A stretch of DNA of 28,496 nucleotides from Barthelona sp. PAP020. Lineage: Eukaryota > Metamonada: BaSk clade. Where the stretch lies: NCBI GenBank assembly GCA_040182905.1, contig JARQWU010000123.1:1-28496 (forward strand), read 5' to 3'. Positions within the stretch are counted from its first letter, which is position 1. The number at the start of each line of letters is the position of its first letter. The notes beneath the pieces were generated by a model. That model saw nothing but the letters and a program-made list of their open reading frames with translations, searched no databases and had not been told where the DNA came from. The translations under genes and the position numbers were made by a program. Shown here one piece after another: positions 16,911-26,114 of the stretch.

Positions 16911-19028
16911 TTATGTTTCTGAATCAACAGTAACTGTGTCTAAAACGTCTTCAATATCAAGTTTACCATCAAAAGTGGAAACAGATTGATTTGTTTGCAA
17001 GTTGTCCAAAGAACTCAATCTGGATTGTGAAGATCTTCCAAACTTCAAATTGGGAAAACTAGCACTGGATATTTTCCTTCTGTTTTCTTGTGTCATCTTA
17101 ACAAATTCATTTACCCTGCTTATTCTTTCTCTCTGCCTCTGATTTATCAACCACTGAAAAGCACCAACCCACTCATTCATCATGGCAGGATTTTCACATT
17201 CTAAATCAAGTGTTCGATCTCGTCCAACCAATGAAAAACATGACATTTCTCTCCCAGGCTCACCAGATTGACGTTCAAAAATCTTTGTTGTCTGGCCCTT
17301 CCTTATTTCATCAATATCGCTCCAAAATATGTGCCCTTTTGCTTGTGTGTTTGAACTATTAGCATCTCTCCATTGAATTAAATCGAGTGAATTGGACATC
17401 CAAACCAATCTCTTTTTTGGAGAGCCTCTATGACCATGTTTCAAGAATACTCCACCTTCAATTAGCAAGTTTTTAATTTTTTGCTCCTGTTCAGCAATGT
17501 ATTTTTGTTCTTCAAGTTGTTTTCTTTGTTTTTCCTTTTGTTTTCTTAACTTTTTGGCTTCATATTCTATCTGCAATTGTAATCTCTTTTCTTCTGCTGC
17601 TTTTTGTTCTTCTTTTTGTTTCTTTTTTCTTTCTTCAGATTCAACAGCACGTATTTGCTCTCTAATTTTATTCAATTCCCTTTGTTTGTCAAGTTGTAAA
17701 GCTTGTAATTTTTTCTTTCGCAATCGATCAACACGACGACGACGTTCTTCCTCTTTTCGCATCAAAACCATCTCATTTAATCTATTTTCCTCCATTTCAA
17801 CCAAATTTTGTCTACATTTTCTAACCTCCATGTACATTAGCTCCTTTTCTAATTCAACCATATCTTCCTCCTCTTCGAGGGCAATTTTACGTTGTTCTTC
17901 ATGTTCATTCATCAATTGAAGCTCTTTACTAACACTATTAACTTGTGTGACACCAATCAATTTGGATCGAGCTAAATCATGACTTTTCATGAAAACCAAC
18001 TCACTATTTCTCATTTCCTCTTCCAATTCCAACTGTAATTGACGTTCTCGTTCCTCCATATACATAAGATTTGGTTCATTTTCAATAAACTCCATAATGT
18101 TTCGAACCAATATTTTTGCTTGTGCCAAAATTTCAGGTAATATTTCTCGGAAACAGTTTCCAAAAAATTTATCATACAACAATCTGAAGTGTGATGTCTG
18201 AAGCTGTCCTAACTCATCTTGAATGTTTAATCGCGGAATCCATACCCTTTCAAGTATTTCATTCATTCTTGGTTGAAAAACCTCACAAATTTGAGATTCC
18301 AATCTTTTTATGTTGTTTTCTATGGTTTCAGTATCATCAATTAAAGCAAATATTGAGAAATCACGATTACTCCACATAACCCACTCCAATTGAATTGCTT
18401 GTATGATGGAATACTTGTGTTTCCTCATCAACTCATCATGTAAATACTCTATTTGTTCTTGAATTACCTGTTGCTGACGTTTGAAATAATCATCCTTTGT
18501 GGCATTAAAACTCTTCCACAACCTTATTGATTCTTCCTTTTTGATATCTTCATGTATCCTCGTTTTTGCTAAATCTTCCTTCATTTGACGATGTTTATCC
18601 ATAACATCTTCAGAAATACTATTAAACTGTTTCACTGAATTTATCACATCATAATCTCTTTGCTCTTTCCGACGTTTCATCACAACTTCAATAATATCTT
18701 CAAAAGCTTGAGAATACAAATCTGTTGAATGGGAAAATTCATCAGTAATCTGCTTAATCCGATAATCAACACTTTGGTTTGCTCTTGTATTCAATTGTTC
18801 TTTAAACGTTTTAAGATTCTGTTCTCTTTCTTGTTCATCCTTTAATATCTTGTTTTTAATTGAATAATTTAGTTGTCTTTCATTAAATGAACTCATATCA
18901 GTCAATTTTTTTTGAATTAACTCTTTCGATTCTTGTTTAGACTTTGATAATTCAATCGCAGAATTTAAAATATCATACCATTCAGCATCGGAAAAATTAT
19001 CATTAACATTAATATAAGGTGAAGTCAT
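16911..19028 (-). CDS. Coiled-coil protein with C-terminal PH domain
   Basis: 705 residues. Residues about 25-520 are almost entirely charged helix with E, K, Q and R heptads, strongest at 330-515 (runs such as RREEERRRRVDRLRKKKL and EEQKAAEEKRLQLQIEYEAK), so a long coiled coil is expected. Residues about 520-630 form a PH domain of the PH_12/PLC-like type: GGVFLKHGHRGSPKKRLVWM, then LIQWRD, a DI-x-EIRKGQTT segment, SFSLVGRDRTLDLEC and the terminal Trp helix MNEWVGAFQWLI. Such PH domains occur in plant RCC1/FYVE proteins and phospholipase C. The basic KHGHRGSPKKR loop could bind phosphoinositides. A Ser-rich tail follows. The likely role is a membrane-linked scaffold; this is inference. Confidence 0.85.
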   Translation of the reverse strand: MTSPYINVNDNFSDAEWYDILNSAIELSKSKQESKELIQKKLTDMSSFNERQLNYSIKNKILKDEQEREQNLKTFKEQLNTRANQSVDYRIKQITDEFSHSTDLYSQAFEDIIEVVMKRRKEQRDYDVINSVKQFNSISEDVMDKHRQMKEDLAKTRIHEDIKKEESIRLWKSFNATKDDYFKRQQQVIQEQIEYLHDELMRKHKYSIIQAIQLEWVMWSNRDFSIFALIDDTETIENNIKRLESQICEVFQPRMNEILERVWIPRLNIQDELGQLQTSHFRLLYDKFFGNCFREILPEILAQAKILVRNIMEFIENEPNLMYMEERERQLQLELEEEMRNSELVFMKSHDLARSKLIGVTQVNSVSKELQLMNEHEEQRKIALEEEEDMVELEKELMYMEVRKCRQNLVEMEENRLNEMVLMRKEEERRRRVDRLRKKKLQALQLDKQRELNKIREQIRAVESEERKKKQKEEQKAAEEKRLQLQIEYEAKKLRKQKEKQRKQLEEQKYIAEQEQKIKNLLIEGGVFLKHGHRGSPKKRLVWMSNSLDLIQWRDANSSNTQAKGHIFWSDIDEIRKGQTTKIFERQSGEPGREMSCFSLVGRDRTLDLECENPAMMNEWVGAFQWLINQRQRERISRVNEFVKMTQENRRKISSASFPNLKFGRSSQSRLSSLDNLQTNQSVSTFDGKLDIEDVLDTVTVDSET

Positions 19029-19051
19029 CTTATATTGCGATAAATAATTAA

Positions 19052-19071
19052 ATCAAAACAATCGTTTTGAT
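19052..19071. promoter_or_regulatory. Perfect 8-bp inverted repeat in a divergent promoter
   Basis: ATCAAAAC - AATC - GTTTTGAT lies in the 92-bp region between the divergent PH-protein and AP-1 mu genes, 24 bp from the PH-protein ATG. It could be the binding site of a dimeric factor serving both genes. In DNA this AT-rich a chance palindrome cannot be excluded. Confidence 0.35.
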
Positions 19072-19120
19072 TTTTTATAACCTTTTTTTTTGTGATATTT
19101 ATTATTCAAAAAACAGTTAT

Positions 19121-20408
19121 ATGACCATATCTGCTTTATATATATTGGATTCAAGTGTATTTTATTGAATATTTTTACAATAATATTAACTTATATTAGG
19201 GAAATACTTTAATATTGAGAGATTATAGAGGTGACATTCCATTAAATAGTATAGATGAATGGAAAGAAACAGTTTTAATAGAAATATCTGAACATAACAA
19301 CATGATTGGACCAATTATTGAAACAAGTTCTTGTTTTTGGTGTTATGTAACCATTAAAGATTTTTATTTTGTTGCTTCTGTAAAACAAAATCATAATTGT
19401 CTTGAAATATTATCATTTTTATACAATATTTTAAATGTCTTTAAAACATATTTTGGAAAAAAAATTACTTCCCAAATATTCAAAGATAATTTTCCTTTAG
19501 TATATGAAATCTTGGACGAAGTTATGGATGGTGGAATACCTCAAACAACAGAAGCTGAAGTTTTAAAAGAATTTATCAAGTATGATTCCAAAGACCTATA
19601 TTTGGAAGATGTTAATGTTCCTAATGCGATTACTGGCGCTGTTACATGGAGAGATGAGAATGTCTTTCACAAGGAAAATTCCTTGTATGTTGATGTTGTT
19701 GAATCAGCAAATGTATTGTATTCTACTAGTAATGAAGTCATATCCTTTGATGTATCTGGACAAGTAAATGTCAGAGCTGAATTAACCGGAATGCCTGAAG
19801 TCACAATGGGTTTCAATTCAGTACTTTTCTGTGATTTGCTTGATCATCTGAGCTTTCATCATTGTATTAGACATCAAGATTTTGAAGAAACTCAAAAGTT
19901 AACCTTCATTCCTCCAGATGGTGATTTTGTCTTATTTGACTACAAAATCCGTCAAGAAAGCACACCTCCATTTCGTGTCAATGCTTCCGTCTCTACAATA
20001 GACAACAAAATACAGTACAACATCAAAGTTCGAGCACTATTTCCTCATCATGCTATTGCAAAGGATATCATTGTTGTTATTCCAGTCAGCAATGATGTCG
20101 ATTCACCAAAATTCAATCCTTCTGTTGGTAGAGCTGGTTACTTACCTGAACATAATGCAATCGCTTGGAGAATTTCAATCTTAGAAGGACAAGAAGAAGT
20201 AGGTTTAAAAGCCAGTTTTGGTTTACCAGAATATAAATCAACAAAAGAATTCAATCAACAGCCAATAAGATTGCACTTTAAAATTCCATCTTTTTCAATA
20301 TCTTCAATTGCTATTAGATTCTGTAAAATCATCGAAAAAAGTGGTTATGATGCCAATTCATTTGTAAAATATCTGACAAAAAGTGGTAAATTTGAAATTC
20401 GTATGTAA
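19121..20408 (+). CDS. AP-1-type adaptor complex mu subunit (two exons)
   Basis: Exon 1 is 19121-19156 and exon 2 is 19200-20408. Joined they give 414 residues. The 12-codon first exon plus the exon-2 start yields MTISALYILDSSGNTLILRDYRGDIP, the canonical mu start, so the open frame alone would miss the N-terminus. Residues 1-140 form the longin-like domain. The mu homology domain follows, with DVVESANVL (Asp177), LTFIPPDGDF, IPVSNDVDSPKF and KIIEKSGY. The wording of these blocks is closest to mu1/mu2 and the NYRGD-like start favours mu1. The complex sorts Tyr-motif cargo into clathrin vesicles at the trans-Golgi and endosomes. Asp177 of the YxxPhi pocket is kept, but the Trp near the C-terminus (W421 in mu2) is Phe400 here. 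Divergent from the PH gene. Confidence 0.93.
19157..19199 (+). other. 43-nt intron in the AP mu gene
   Basis: It begins GTATTT, has TATTAAC as a branch-like motif, and ends TTATATTAG. Phase 0. Removing it joins YILDSS to GNTLILRDYRGD, which fits the conserved mu N-terminus. The branch A is about ten bases before the acceptor end, as in the RPLP1 intron. Confidence 0.9.
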
Positions 20409-20981
20409 GGTGAGTATTTTCATATAAATAGTAAAAAATTCATTTGTTTATTCATATTTGGATTCAAATTTTAAAAAATAACATCATTGCAATTCCAAAG
20501 ATGAAAGGGTTTGACAGTGTTTGACTGAAGATTTATTCTTTCAACATTTTGTCAATTTTTTAAACAAATATTTTTCTTTATTTTTCACAGGTTCTATTGA
20601 TAATGGAATAGTCTTATAATTCAAATGTGTCAAATGTGATGTTGATAGTGATATCTAGCTTTTCTAAAAGTATGTCAAACATGTGTTTCTTTGAAGTGAA
20701 AAATTTGGTCGGGTGTTGTGTGGAGTTCACCCATTAAATGTATAAAATATGTAAAATATGAAAAATGAAGATTCAAATATTTAAAATGTTAAATTATTTT
20801 GCAAGAAGAGTTCAAAAAAATTTTCAACACCAATTTTTTTCAAGTAATTCAATTTATTTTAACAATTATAAACGCGTTTAATTTTTAATATAATGTACTA
20901 TTTTATTCATAAAAAAAAAACACAAGTTGTCAAAAAGTACATAACAATTTTTTTTTTTTTTGGATTTTTTGAGAAGCAAAG
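20409..20981. other. Intergenic region with possible 3' UTR intron
   Basis: Directly after the mu stop codon is GTGAGT (20410), and a pyrimidine-rich TTTTTCACAG ends at 20590, so a conventional intron in the 3' UTR is possible. Near 20710-20735 GGGTG and CACCC can pair around a 12-base loop. The rest is AT-rich, with an A run and a T14 run before the next ATG. No coding sequence is seen. Confidence 0.45.
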
Positions 20982-23003
20982 ATGGATTCGAATGACCAAT
21001 ACATCTTATCTCTGAGAAAAATATACAAAAGTGCTGACGCTGAACATTATATCCATCAAATTCTGGAGGATTTTGAAAAAGATGATGAAACTCGTGAAAA
21101 TATTATTGTATCATTGAAAGCATACTTAGATAATTCCAAATCATTTTTTTCTAACAAACATTTAATATTATTTGAGGATTTATTAACCAAATTGGATGTT
21201 TCAAAATTTCCTGAAAAAATCAAAGAACTTATCAATATTTATCCCAAATTTTTTCGTCGAGTTTTAAAGACTGCTCAAAAGAATGAGATTTTAGCTCTTG
21301 ATTCTAATCAAACCATAGCGCTGTGGTTTAATGATTTATTTTCCAAAGAAAATATGAATTTGTTTCAAAAAACTGCCGATTTTGCCTTTGAGAATTTAGC
21401 AAGTATTGAACATTATTTGCCAATGGGTACACGAGAGAAATTGAAATTGGAAGTTGCCAAAGATAAAGCTGATATATTGTGGTATTCTTTATATCGACAA
21501 AACCTTTGTGATGTTCTTATTGACGATCGAAAGGATAGTCTGGATGAATATTTACGTTACTCATGTTCAATGAGATATGGAGATTCACAATGGGGTCATG
21601 AGGAAAAACTGGCAGAGTTTAGGAAGTTTAACTTAATCGAAAATGATGAAAAACTAGTTGATTTGCCTGTTATTAATAATAATTTGAAATGGTTGACTGT
21701 TGTGATTGATTTGAATTCGATAATATATAGTAGACCAATAGAACCTGGAAAAACTGATGAAGAGGAATTGAATACTGAGACTCAATCTTCTGAAAGTACA
21801 GTTGTTTCCTTGAATGAAGCTTTCAAAAGATTTGATATTCTTGCAAAGAAGCTAAATCATTTGTTCTGTGGTAATTCATTACGAAATAAAAACACTCCTA
21901 CCTTTAATACAGCATTCACCTTTGATAAGAGTAGATCGGAGGATAAACCTTGTTACAATGATTACTACCACCTCAATGAAATGCAGTTTTTGGATGGATA
22001 TGTTGAATCGAAGCAAAATCCAAAGCAAGAATGGGAAAAGAGGAATCAAATCCAAAGAAATTTCTTCAACAAATTGGGCTACATATACAAACATCAACCG
22101 TTAAATTTAGCAATTTATAACTTTGAATCTCGTAATCGCCAACGTAGAGGACAACCAAAGGCTGGATTGTTTCCCCATGACACGTTTCACACTGATGCAA
22201 TCAACACAGCATGGAGTCAACGTTCTTATTATCATGATTTAAAAAGAACAATTAGATTCTTAAAAGAAAATGGTGCTAGAGTCGTTGTAGCTAGCAAAAA
22301 GTCGTTGTATGAAACGTTGTGTGATTTAATGATTTTTGGTTGGGCGGACAGTATTGAAATTGACGATATTTTCACTTTAAAACAAAACGTGAGTGATAAA
22401 ATTATCAAAAAGGTTCGTTCTGGAACTTATGGTATATTTTGTGAAGGACAAATTTGGTTTAGCGGCAACCCACGGATGTTGAGTGAATTCCAGAAGATTT
22501 TTTCAGGTGACTATCCTCAAGAATTCTTTGACATCTCTGATTTACATATTTTTAAGGAATACCTTCAATTATTCCTATACAATAATCCAAAAATTCTTGA
22601 AAATGCGGATAAACCAAGGACAGAAGATTATAATTCTTACGAACAACAAAATATCAATTATGATCAACAGCCAATGAGTATATACAATCATCCTCCTCCT
22701 GTACATGCTCCTCCTCCAAGTGATATGTATGGTAACCCTTATGCACCTCCTATGTATACACCTGGGCCAGGACCAAGAGACATGTATGGTAATCCTTATG
22801 GTCCAGTTCCAGGACCAAATCCTCATACAATGTATCCTGGGCCAAGTGGTTATCCAAGTCATGGAATGCCCCCTCAATATTCATATCCTTCTCAAAGACA
22901 TGATGAATATTATCAAAGACAAAGATATCCCCCTAAAAAAGCCCCAGAATTGTATAATAACAACTGGAAGTACGATAATTATAGAAGAAAGAAAAACTAT
23001 TAA
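20982..23003 (+). CDS. Unknown protein with Pro/Tyr/Gly-rich tail
   Basis: 673 residues, no family recognised. Residues 1-230 are helical and charged. A hydrophobic strand ending in Asp, WLTVVIDLNSI (Asp243), is followed by a long middle part and by RFLKENGARVVVASKKSLYETL (about 425-446) and WADSIEIDDIF. This strand-Asp/helix/strand order resembles PIN/NYN-type nuclease or other Rossmann-like folds, but the match is too weak to assign activity. From about 550 the protein is disordered and rich in P, Y, G and Q, with two MYGNPY units 19 residues apart and MYPGPSGYPSHG. It ends in a basic RRKKNY. Such tails are common in RNA-binding or condensate-forming proteins. A role in RNA metabolism is inference only. 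Confidence 0.8.
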   Translation: MDSNDQYILSLRKIYKSADAEHYIHQILEDFEKDDETRENIIVSLKAYLDNSKSFFSNKHLILFEDLLTKLDVSKFPEKIKELINIYPKFFRRVLKTAQKNEILALDSNQTIALWFNDLFSKENMNLFQKTADFAFENLASIEHYLPMGTREKLKLEVAKDKADILWYSLYRQNLCDVLIDDRKDSLDEYLRYSCSMRYGDSQWGHEEKLAEFRKFNLIENDEKLVDLPVINNNLKWLTVVIDLNSIIYSRPIEPGKTDEEELNTETQSSESTVVSLNEAFKRFDILAKKLNHLFCGNSLRNKNTPTFNTAFTFDKSRSEDKPCYNDYYHLNEMQFLDGYVESKQNPKQEWEKRNQIQRNFFNKLGYIYKHQPLNLAIYNFESRNRQRRGQPKAGLFPHDTFHTDAINTAWSQRSYYHDLKRTIRFLKENGARVVVASKKSLYETLCDLMIFGWADSIEIDDIFTLKQNVSDKIIKKVRSGTYGIFCEGQIWFSGNPRMLSEFQKIFSGDYPQEFFDISDLHIFKEYLQLFLYNNPKILENADKPRTEDYNSYEQQNINYDQQPMSIYNHPPPVHAPPPSDMYGNPYAPPMYTPGPGPRDMYGNPYGPVPGPNPHTMYPGPSGYPSHGMPPQYSYPSQRHDEYYQRQRYPPKKAPELYNNNWKYDNYRRKKNY

Positions 23004-23339
23004 AATTGATAACTTTTAAATAATTTTGAAATCTTAAATACTGTTTGGTTAGTGTGTTATAGTGGAAGTTAATCCATAAATAAATAGAAATAGTCTTGTA
23101 AATATTTTTAAAATATTTCTTTTTGTTTTTTTCAATAGCTTTTTAAAATGATCCATTAAATGGTTGTTTAAAATTAATAAAAACCAAAAAATCCTAGTTT
23201 ATATACTATTTCAAGACAAATAATAAAAATAAGTGGAGAAAGAAAAGAAAAAATTCAAAACAAATCCAATAAGTGAAAGAACTTTTTCTTTAGAAATACA
23301 TTCAATCTTGTGAAAATATTGAATAATTATTAACAATTT
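23004..23339. other. Spacer between two plus-strand genes
   Basis: AT-rich, with no open frame, RNA gene or repeat that I can support. It contains the 3' end of the preceding gene and the promoter of the next. Confidence 0.6.
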
Positions 23340-25193
23340 ATGTCTAACAAACGATTAACCACTTTAAAACAACTTTCAAGAGCAGTTGGAGAAAACGATA
23401 TGGTTGCAAAAAATACTTGGCTATTACCAATACCAGAACCAAAATTTTCCGAATTTCAAAGTCCTCCGGCTTCTGATAAAAAAAAAACTAAAAAAGCCAC
23501 CATTTTTGATATTGTCAAATCACCTTCAAGAAAACATAAATCACCATTACAAACTCCAAATACTCATTCATTACGTTCTCCCCTCACCAATGAACAGATG
23601 CGAAAAATTCCATCTAGTTCCCCAAAAAAACAGAACGATAATGAAGAATCAAAGGCTTATTTACCACTATTAACAAAGCCAAAACCAAAAAATCTCAAAA
23701 GAAATGCACCAACCCCTGAAATTAGTTATAAACAACCAAACAATCCAGTGATTGAAGATTCAGTAATTGCTGATGATTTCATTATAAACCCTTCACCACC
23801 AAAAGGAAAATTTAATAATGACCTTCAAAACGTTACATATATTGCAGATTCAATCAGGATTGATGATTCTATTGAAAATACTTCATCAAATCTTGTTAAT
23901 AATAAGGTAAGTAAGATTAAAACACCTACACAAATTGATATTGAAACTCAATCGACAGATTGGGTGTTACGAAGTCTTTCACCTGTTTCTAAAATGCTAA
24001 TTGATTCTGCTGCTGAAGCTTCAAACAAAACTGCAGAACGTATCTTGAATCAACAGATCTTATCGTGTGGATTAGGAATATCAAAGACTACTGAACAAGC
24101 TTTAACTGTAAGAAATGTACAAAGAGAGAATAATGACAATTTTGCTGAAGATTCAGAAGATGAAACAAGAGATTTACACAGTTTTAAGACTAATAATGAC
24201 AAAAGTTTGGAATTTTTTAATGAATATTTTGAAAAGTTATCTGACATTGAAAAAATTGTAACTGACATCATTGAACATTCAAACAATGATGAAAGTTTTG
24301 AAATTAATAAAGTACAAAGGTTACAAACAATTGTTGAATGGTTACATTCAAATAAAGCTTTGAACGCTTTTAAAAATTGTATTGATGAGCAAAGAGATAT
24401 TTATGATGAGAAGATAGATGATTTAAAGAAGAAATTTGATGAAGTAAGTATCAATGAGAAAGAAGAGGATTTAAAACATGCTGAATATGTAGAAACGATT
24501 GAAACTAGCAAAGATAAGATATTTGCCAGTAAAAATTCTTTAGAACAGACACAAATCAAGTTAGAAGCAGAAAATTTGGCTTTAAAAGATCAAATTGACA
24601 AATTAAACCATGAATTCACAGAAATATTAAATGTTCAAAGAGATCTAACCAAGAGGTTTAATCAGCAAAAGGAAGAACTTTTACGAAGCCAAGTCTTGAA
24701 TTCAGATGAAACCATTTTAAAGCAACAACTTAAAGACTTTGAAGATGAAATTCAACTTCTCAACCAAAAATTGGAAAGTCGTTCTGGTGATTATGGTTAC
24801 AACGAAAACATTGTCTCTAATGAAGATGACAACATTCAGATTCAAACAAATGAAGAAGATTCAAAGAGAGCTTTGAAATTAGCCTTGGATGATCTGTCAA
24901 ATACCAAAAATGAAAATCAAATTCTGAAAGAAAAAATTGAAAATTTTGAAAATTTGTTGAGCATTTCAATTGATGAACAAGATGAATCTGTACTTTCTTC
25001 TTCAGAATTGGAACCAAATGATCATGAAAATAGTGAGTCATTTGAAACAGATTTCATTTTTAATGAATTGAAAAAAGTCGTTATCAAAGAAAAAAGATTA
25101 TCAATGGAGAATAAAAAATTGAAAAAAGAAAACGCCCAATGGAAGTTGAAAATCAAAAGGCAGTCAATCGGATCGTTGGACTCAGAAAATTAA
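23340..25193 (+). CDS. Coiled-coil protein with Ser/Thr-Pro-rich N-terminus
   Basis: 617 residues, no family recognised. Residues 1-250 are disordered and basic, with many proline-directed sites (SPSRK, SPLQTPN, SPLTN, SSSPKK, APTPE, KTPTQ, SLSPVSK). Several of these followed by Lys or Arg nearby look like cyclin-dependent kinase targets. Residues about 290-617 are charged helices with heptad spacing (for example LKKKFDEVSINEKEEDLKHA, LKDQIDKLNHEF, LKQQLKDFEDEIQLLNQKLE), interrupted by an acidic Ser-rich linker near 545-565. This layout is typical of cytoskeletal or spindle/centrosome scaffolds, but nothing specific can be named. There is no membrane segment or signal peptide. An internal GTAAGT (near 23908) is in frame and need not be a splice site. 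Confidence 0.8.
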   Translation: MSNKRLTTLKQLSRAVGENDMVAKNTWLLPIPEPKFSEFQSPPASDKKKTKKATIFDIVKSPSRKHKSPLQTPNTHSLRSPLTNEQMRKIPSSSPKKQNDNEESKAYLPLLTKPKPKNLKRNAPTPEISYKQPNNPVIEDSVIADDFIINPSPPKGKFNNDLQNVTYIADSIRIDDSIENTSSNLVNNKVSKIKTPTQIDIETQSTDWVLRSLSPVSKMLIDSAAEASNKTAERILNQQILSCGLGISKTTEQALTVRNVQRENNDNFAEDSEDETRDLHSFKTNNDKSLEFFNEYFEKLSDIEKIVTDIIEHSNNDESFEINKVQRLQTIVEWLHSNKALNAFKNCIDEQRDIYDEKIDDLKKKFDEVSINEKEEDLKHAEYVETIETSKDKIFASKNSLEQTQIKLEAENLALKDQIDKLNHEFTEILNVQRDLTKRFNQQKEELLRSQVLNSDETILKQQLKDFEDEIQLLNQKLESRSGDYGYNENIVSNEDDNIQIQTNEEDSKRALKLALDDLSNTKNENQILKEKIENFENLLSISIDEQDESVLSSSELEPNDHENSESFETDFIFNELKKVVIKEKRLSMENKKLKKENAQWKLKIKRQSIGSLDSEN

Positions 25194-25405
25194 ACTTTGA
25201 GAAAATGCAGCAAACCAAAATTGTAAACATATTTTTTTATGCCTTTTTTTTTGTAAACAACAGAATAGAGTTATCAATCGTTGATAAAATTTCACAGAAA
25301 ATAATTGCCCTTTTTTATCACTTTCTGAATGACATTTAACAAAAAAACAAAAAAAAAAAAAAAAAAAAATTCTCCAAACACACTATTTACACAATAAAAA
25401 AACTT

Positions 25406-25867
25406 CTAAATACCAACTGCAGGTTGAGTATTCGCTCCATTAACATACACAGGTGTAAAATCGGAAATCTTGGTTTCACCAGATCCAAACGCAACTAAAA
25501 TATTAAGAGCTGCGCAAACAGTAACAATAATGGCAGTGATAGAACCTAAATATGGATTCTCAGGACAGTTCAAGGGAAATAACGAAGGTGCCAAATAGAG
25601 TAATAAAAGGCCTCTGCCAAACTCACTTTTTATGAAACCGAATGCCTTGTTAAAACGTTTCCAATTCAAACACGACAAAAATGCCAATAAAGAAATCAAA
25701 AATATCTGAAATAAATAATATATTCCCTGCCATAAATTCCAATGTGCTAAAAATGTTCCAAAACTGAAATATAATGTGTATAATGTAACAGCGGCAATCA
25801 AAAAAGTTACAACCATTGTAAGCGTTTTAGAAATAACAAAAAGACAATTTTTCTGAGTCTCCTCCAT
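25406..25867 (-). CDS. Small four-helix membrane protein, COPI-associated/TVP15-like
   Basis: 153 residues starting at ATG 25867; the upstream TTG at 25870 is not needed. Four hydrophobic segments lie at about 11-35, 44-64, 82-98 and 107-127. Between helices 2 and 3 is LNWKRFNKAFGFIKSEFGRGLLLLYLA, resembling the conserved segment of COPI-associated and yeast TVP15 Golgi proteins, in which F-x-x-GRG-x-(F/L) begins the third helix. The C-terminal tail SGETKISDFTPVYVNG is polar. If the assignment holds, the protein sits in Golgi or vesicle membranes and acts in transport. The family match rests on topology and one motif, so it is moderate. The gene is convergent with the coiled-coil gene and divergent from the RBR gene. 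Confidence 0.7.
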   Translation of the reverse strand: MEETQKNCLFVISKTLTMVVTFLIAAVTLYTLYFSFGTFLAHWNLWQGIYYLFQIFLISLLAFLSCLNWKRFNKAFGFIKSEFGRGLLLLYLAPSLFPLNCPENPYLGSITAIIVTVCAALNILVAFGSGETKISDFTPVYVNGANTQPAVGI

Positions 25868-26114
25868 CAATTGTAAGGAATATTTTAACTTATTCCTTTA
25901 AAAAAAATAATGGAAGTTGAGAATCAAAAAACCAAATAATTTATTACTCATCAATGGAAGAACTCAACATGTATTTTATGATTATTTAAACAAGTTATAT
26001 AAGCATTGAAAACCAATAACTGGAAATTTAACATAAAAAAACTATCGAAATTAGAATTTACAGTGTTTTATTGATACACATTTACATTAGTAATGAGATA
26101 ATACTTATTTAACA

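Noticed and set aside
17497-17919. 140-codon plus-strand frame rich in Ser, Cys and Phe
   Set aside because: It is the antisense of the Glu/Lys/Arg-rich coiled coil of the PH protein, which produces such frames by codon complementarity.
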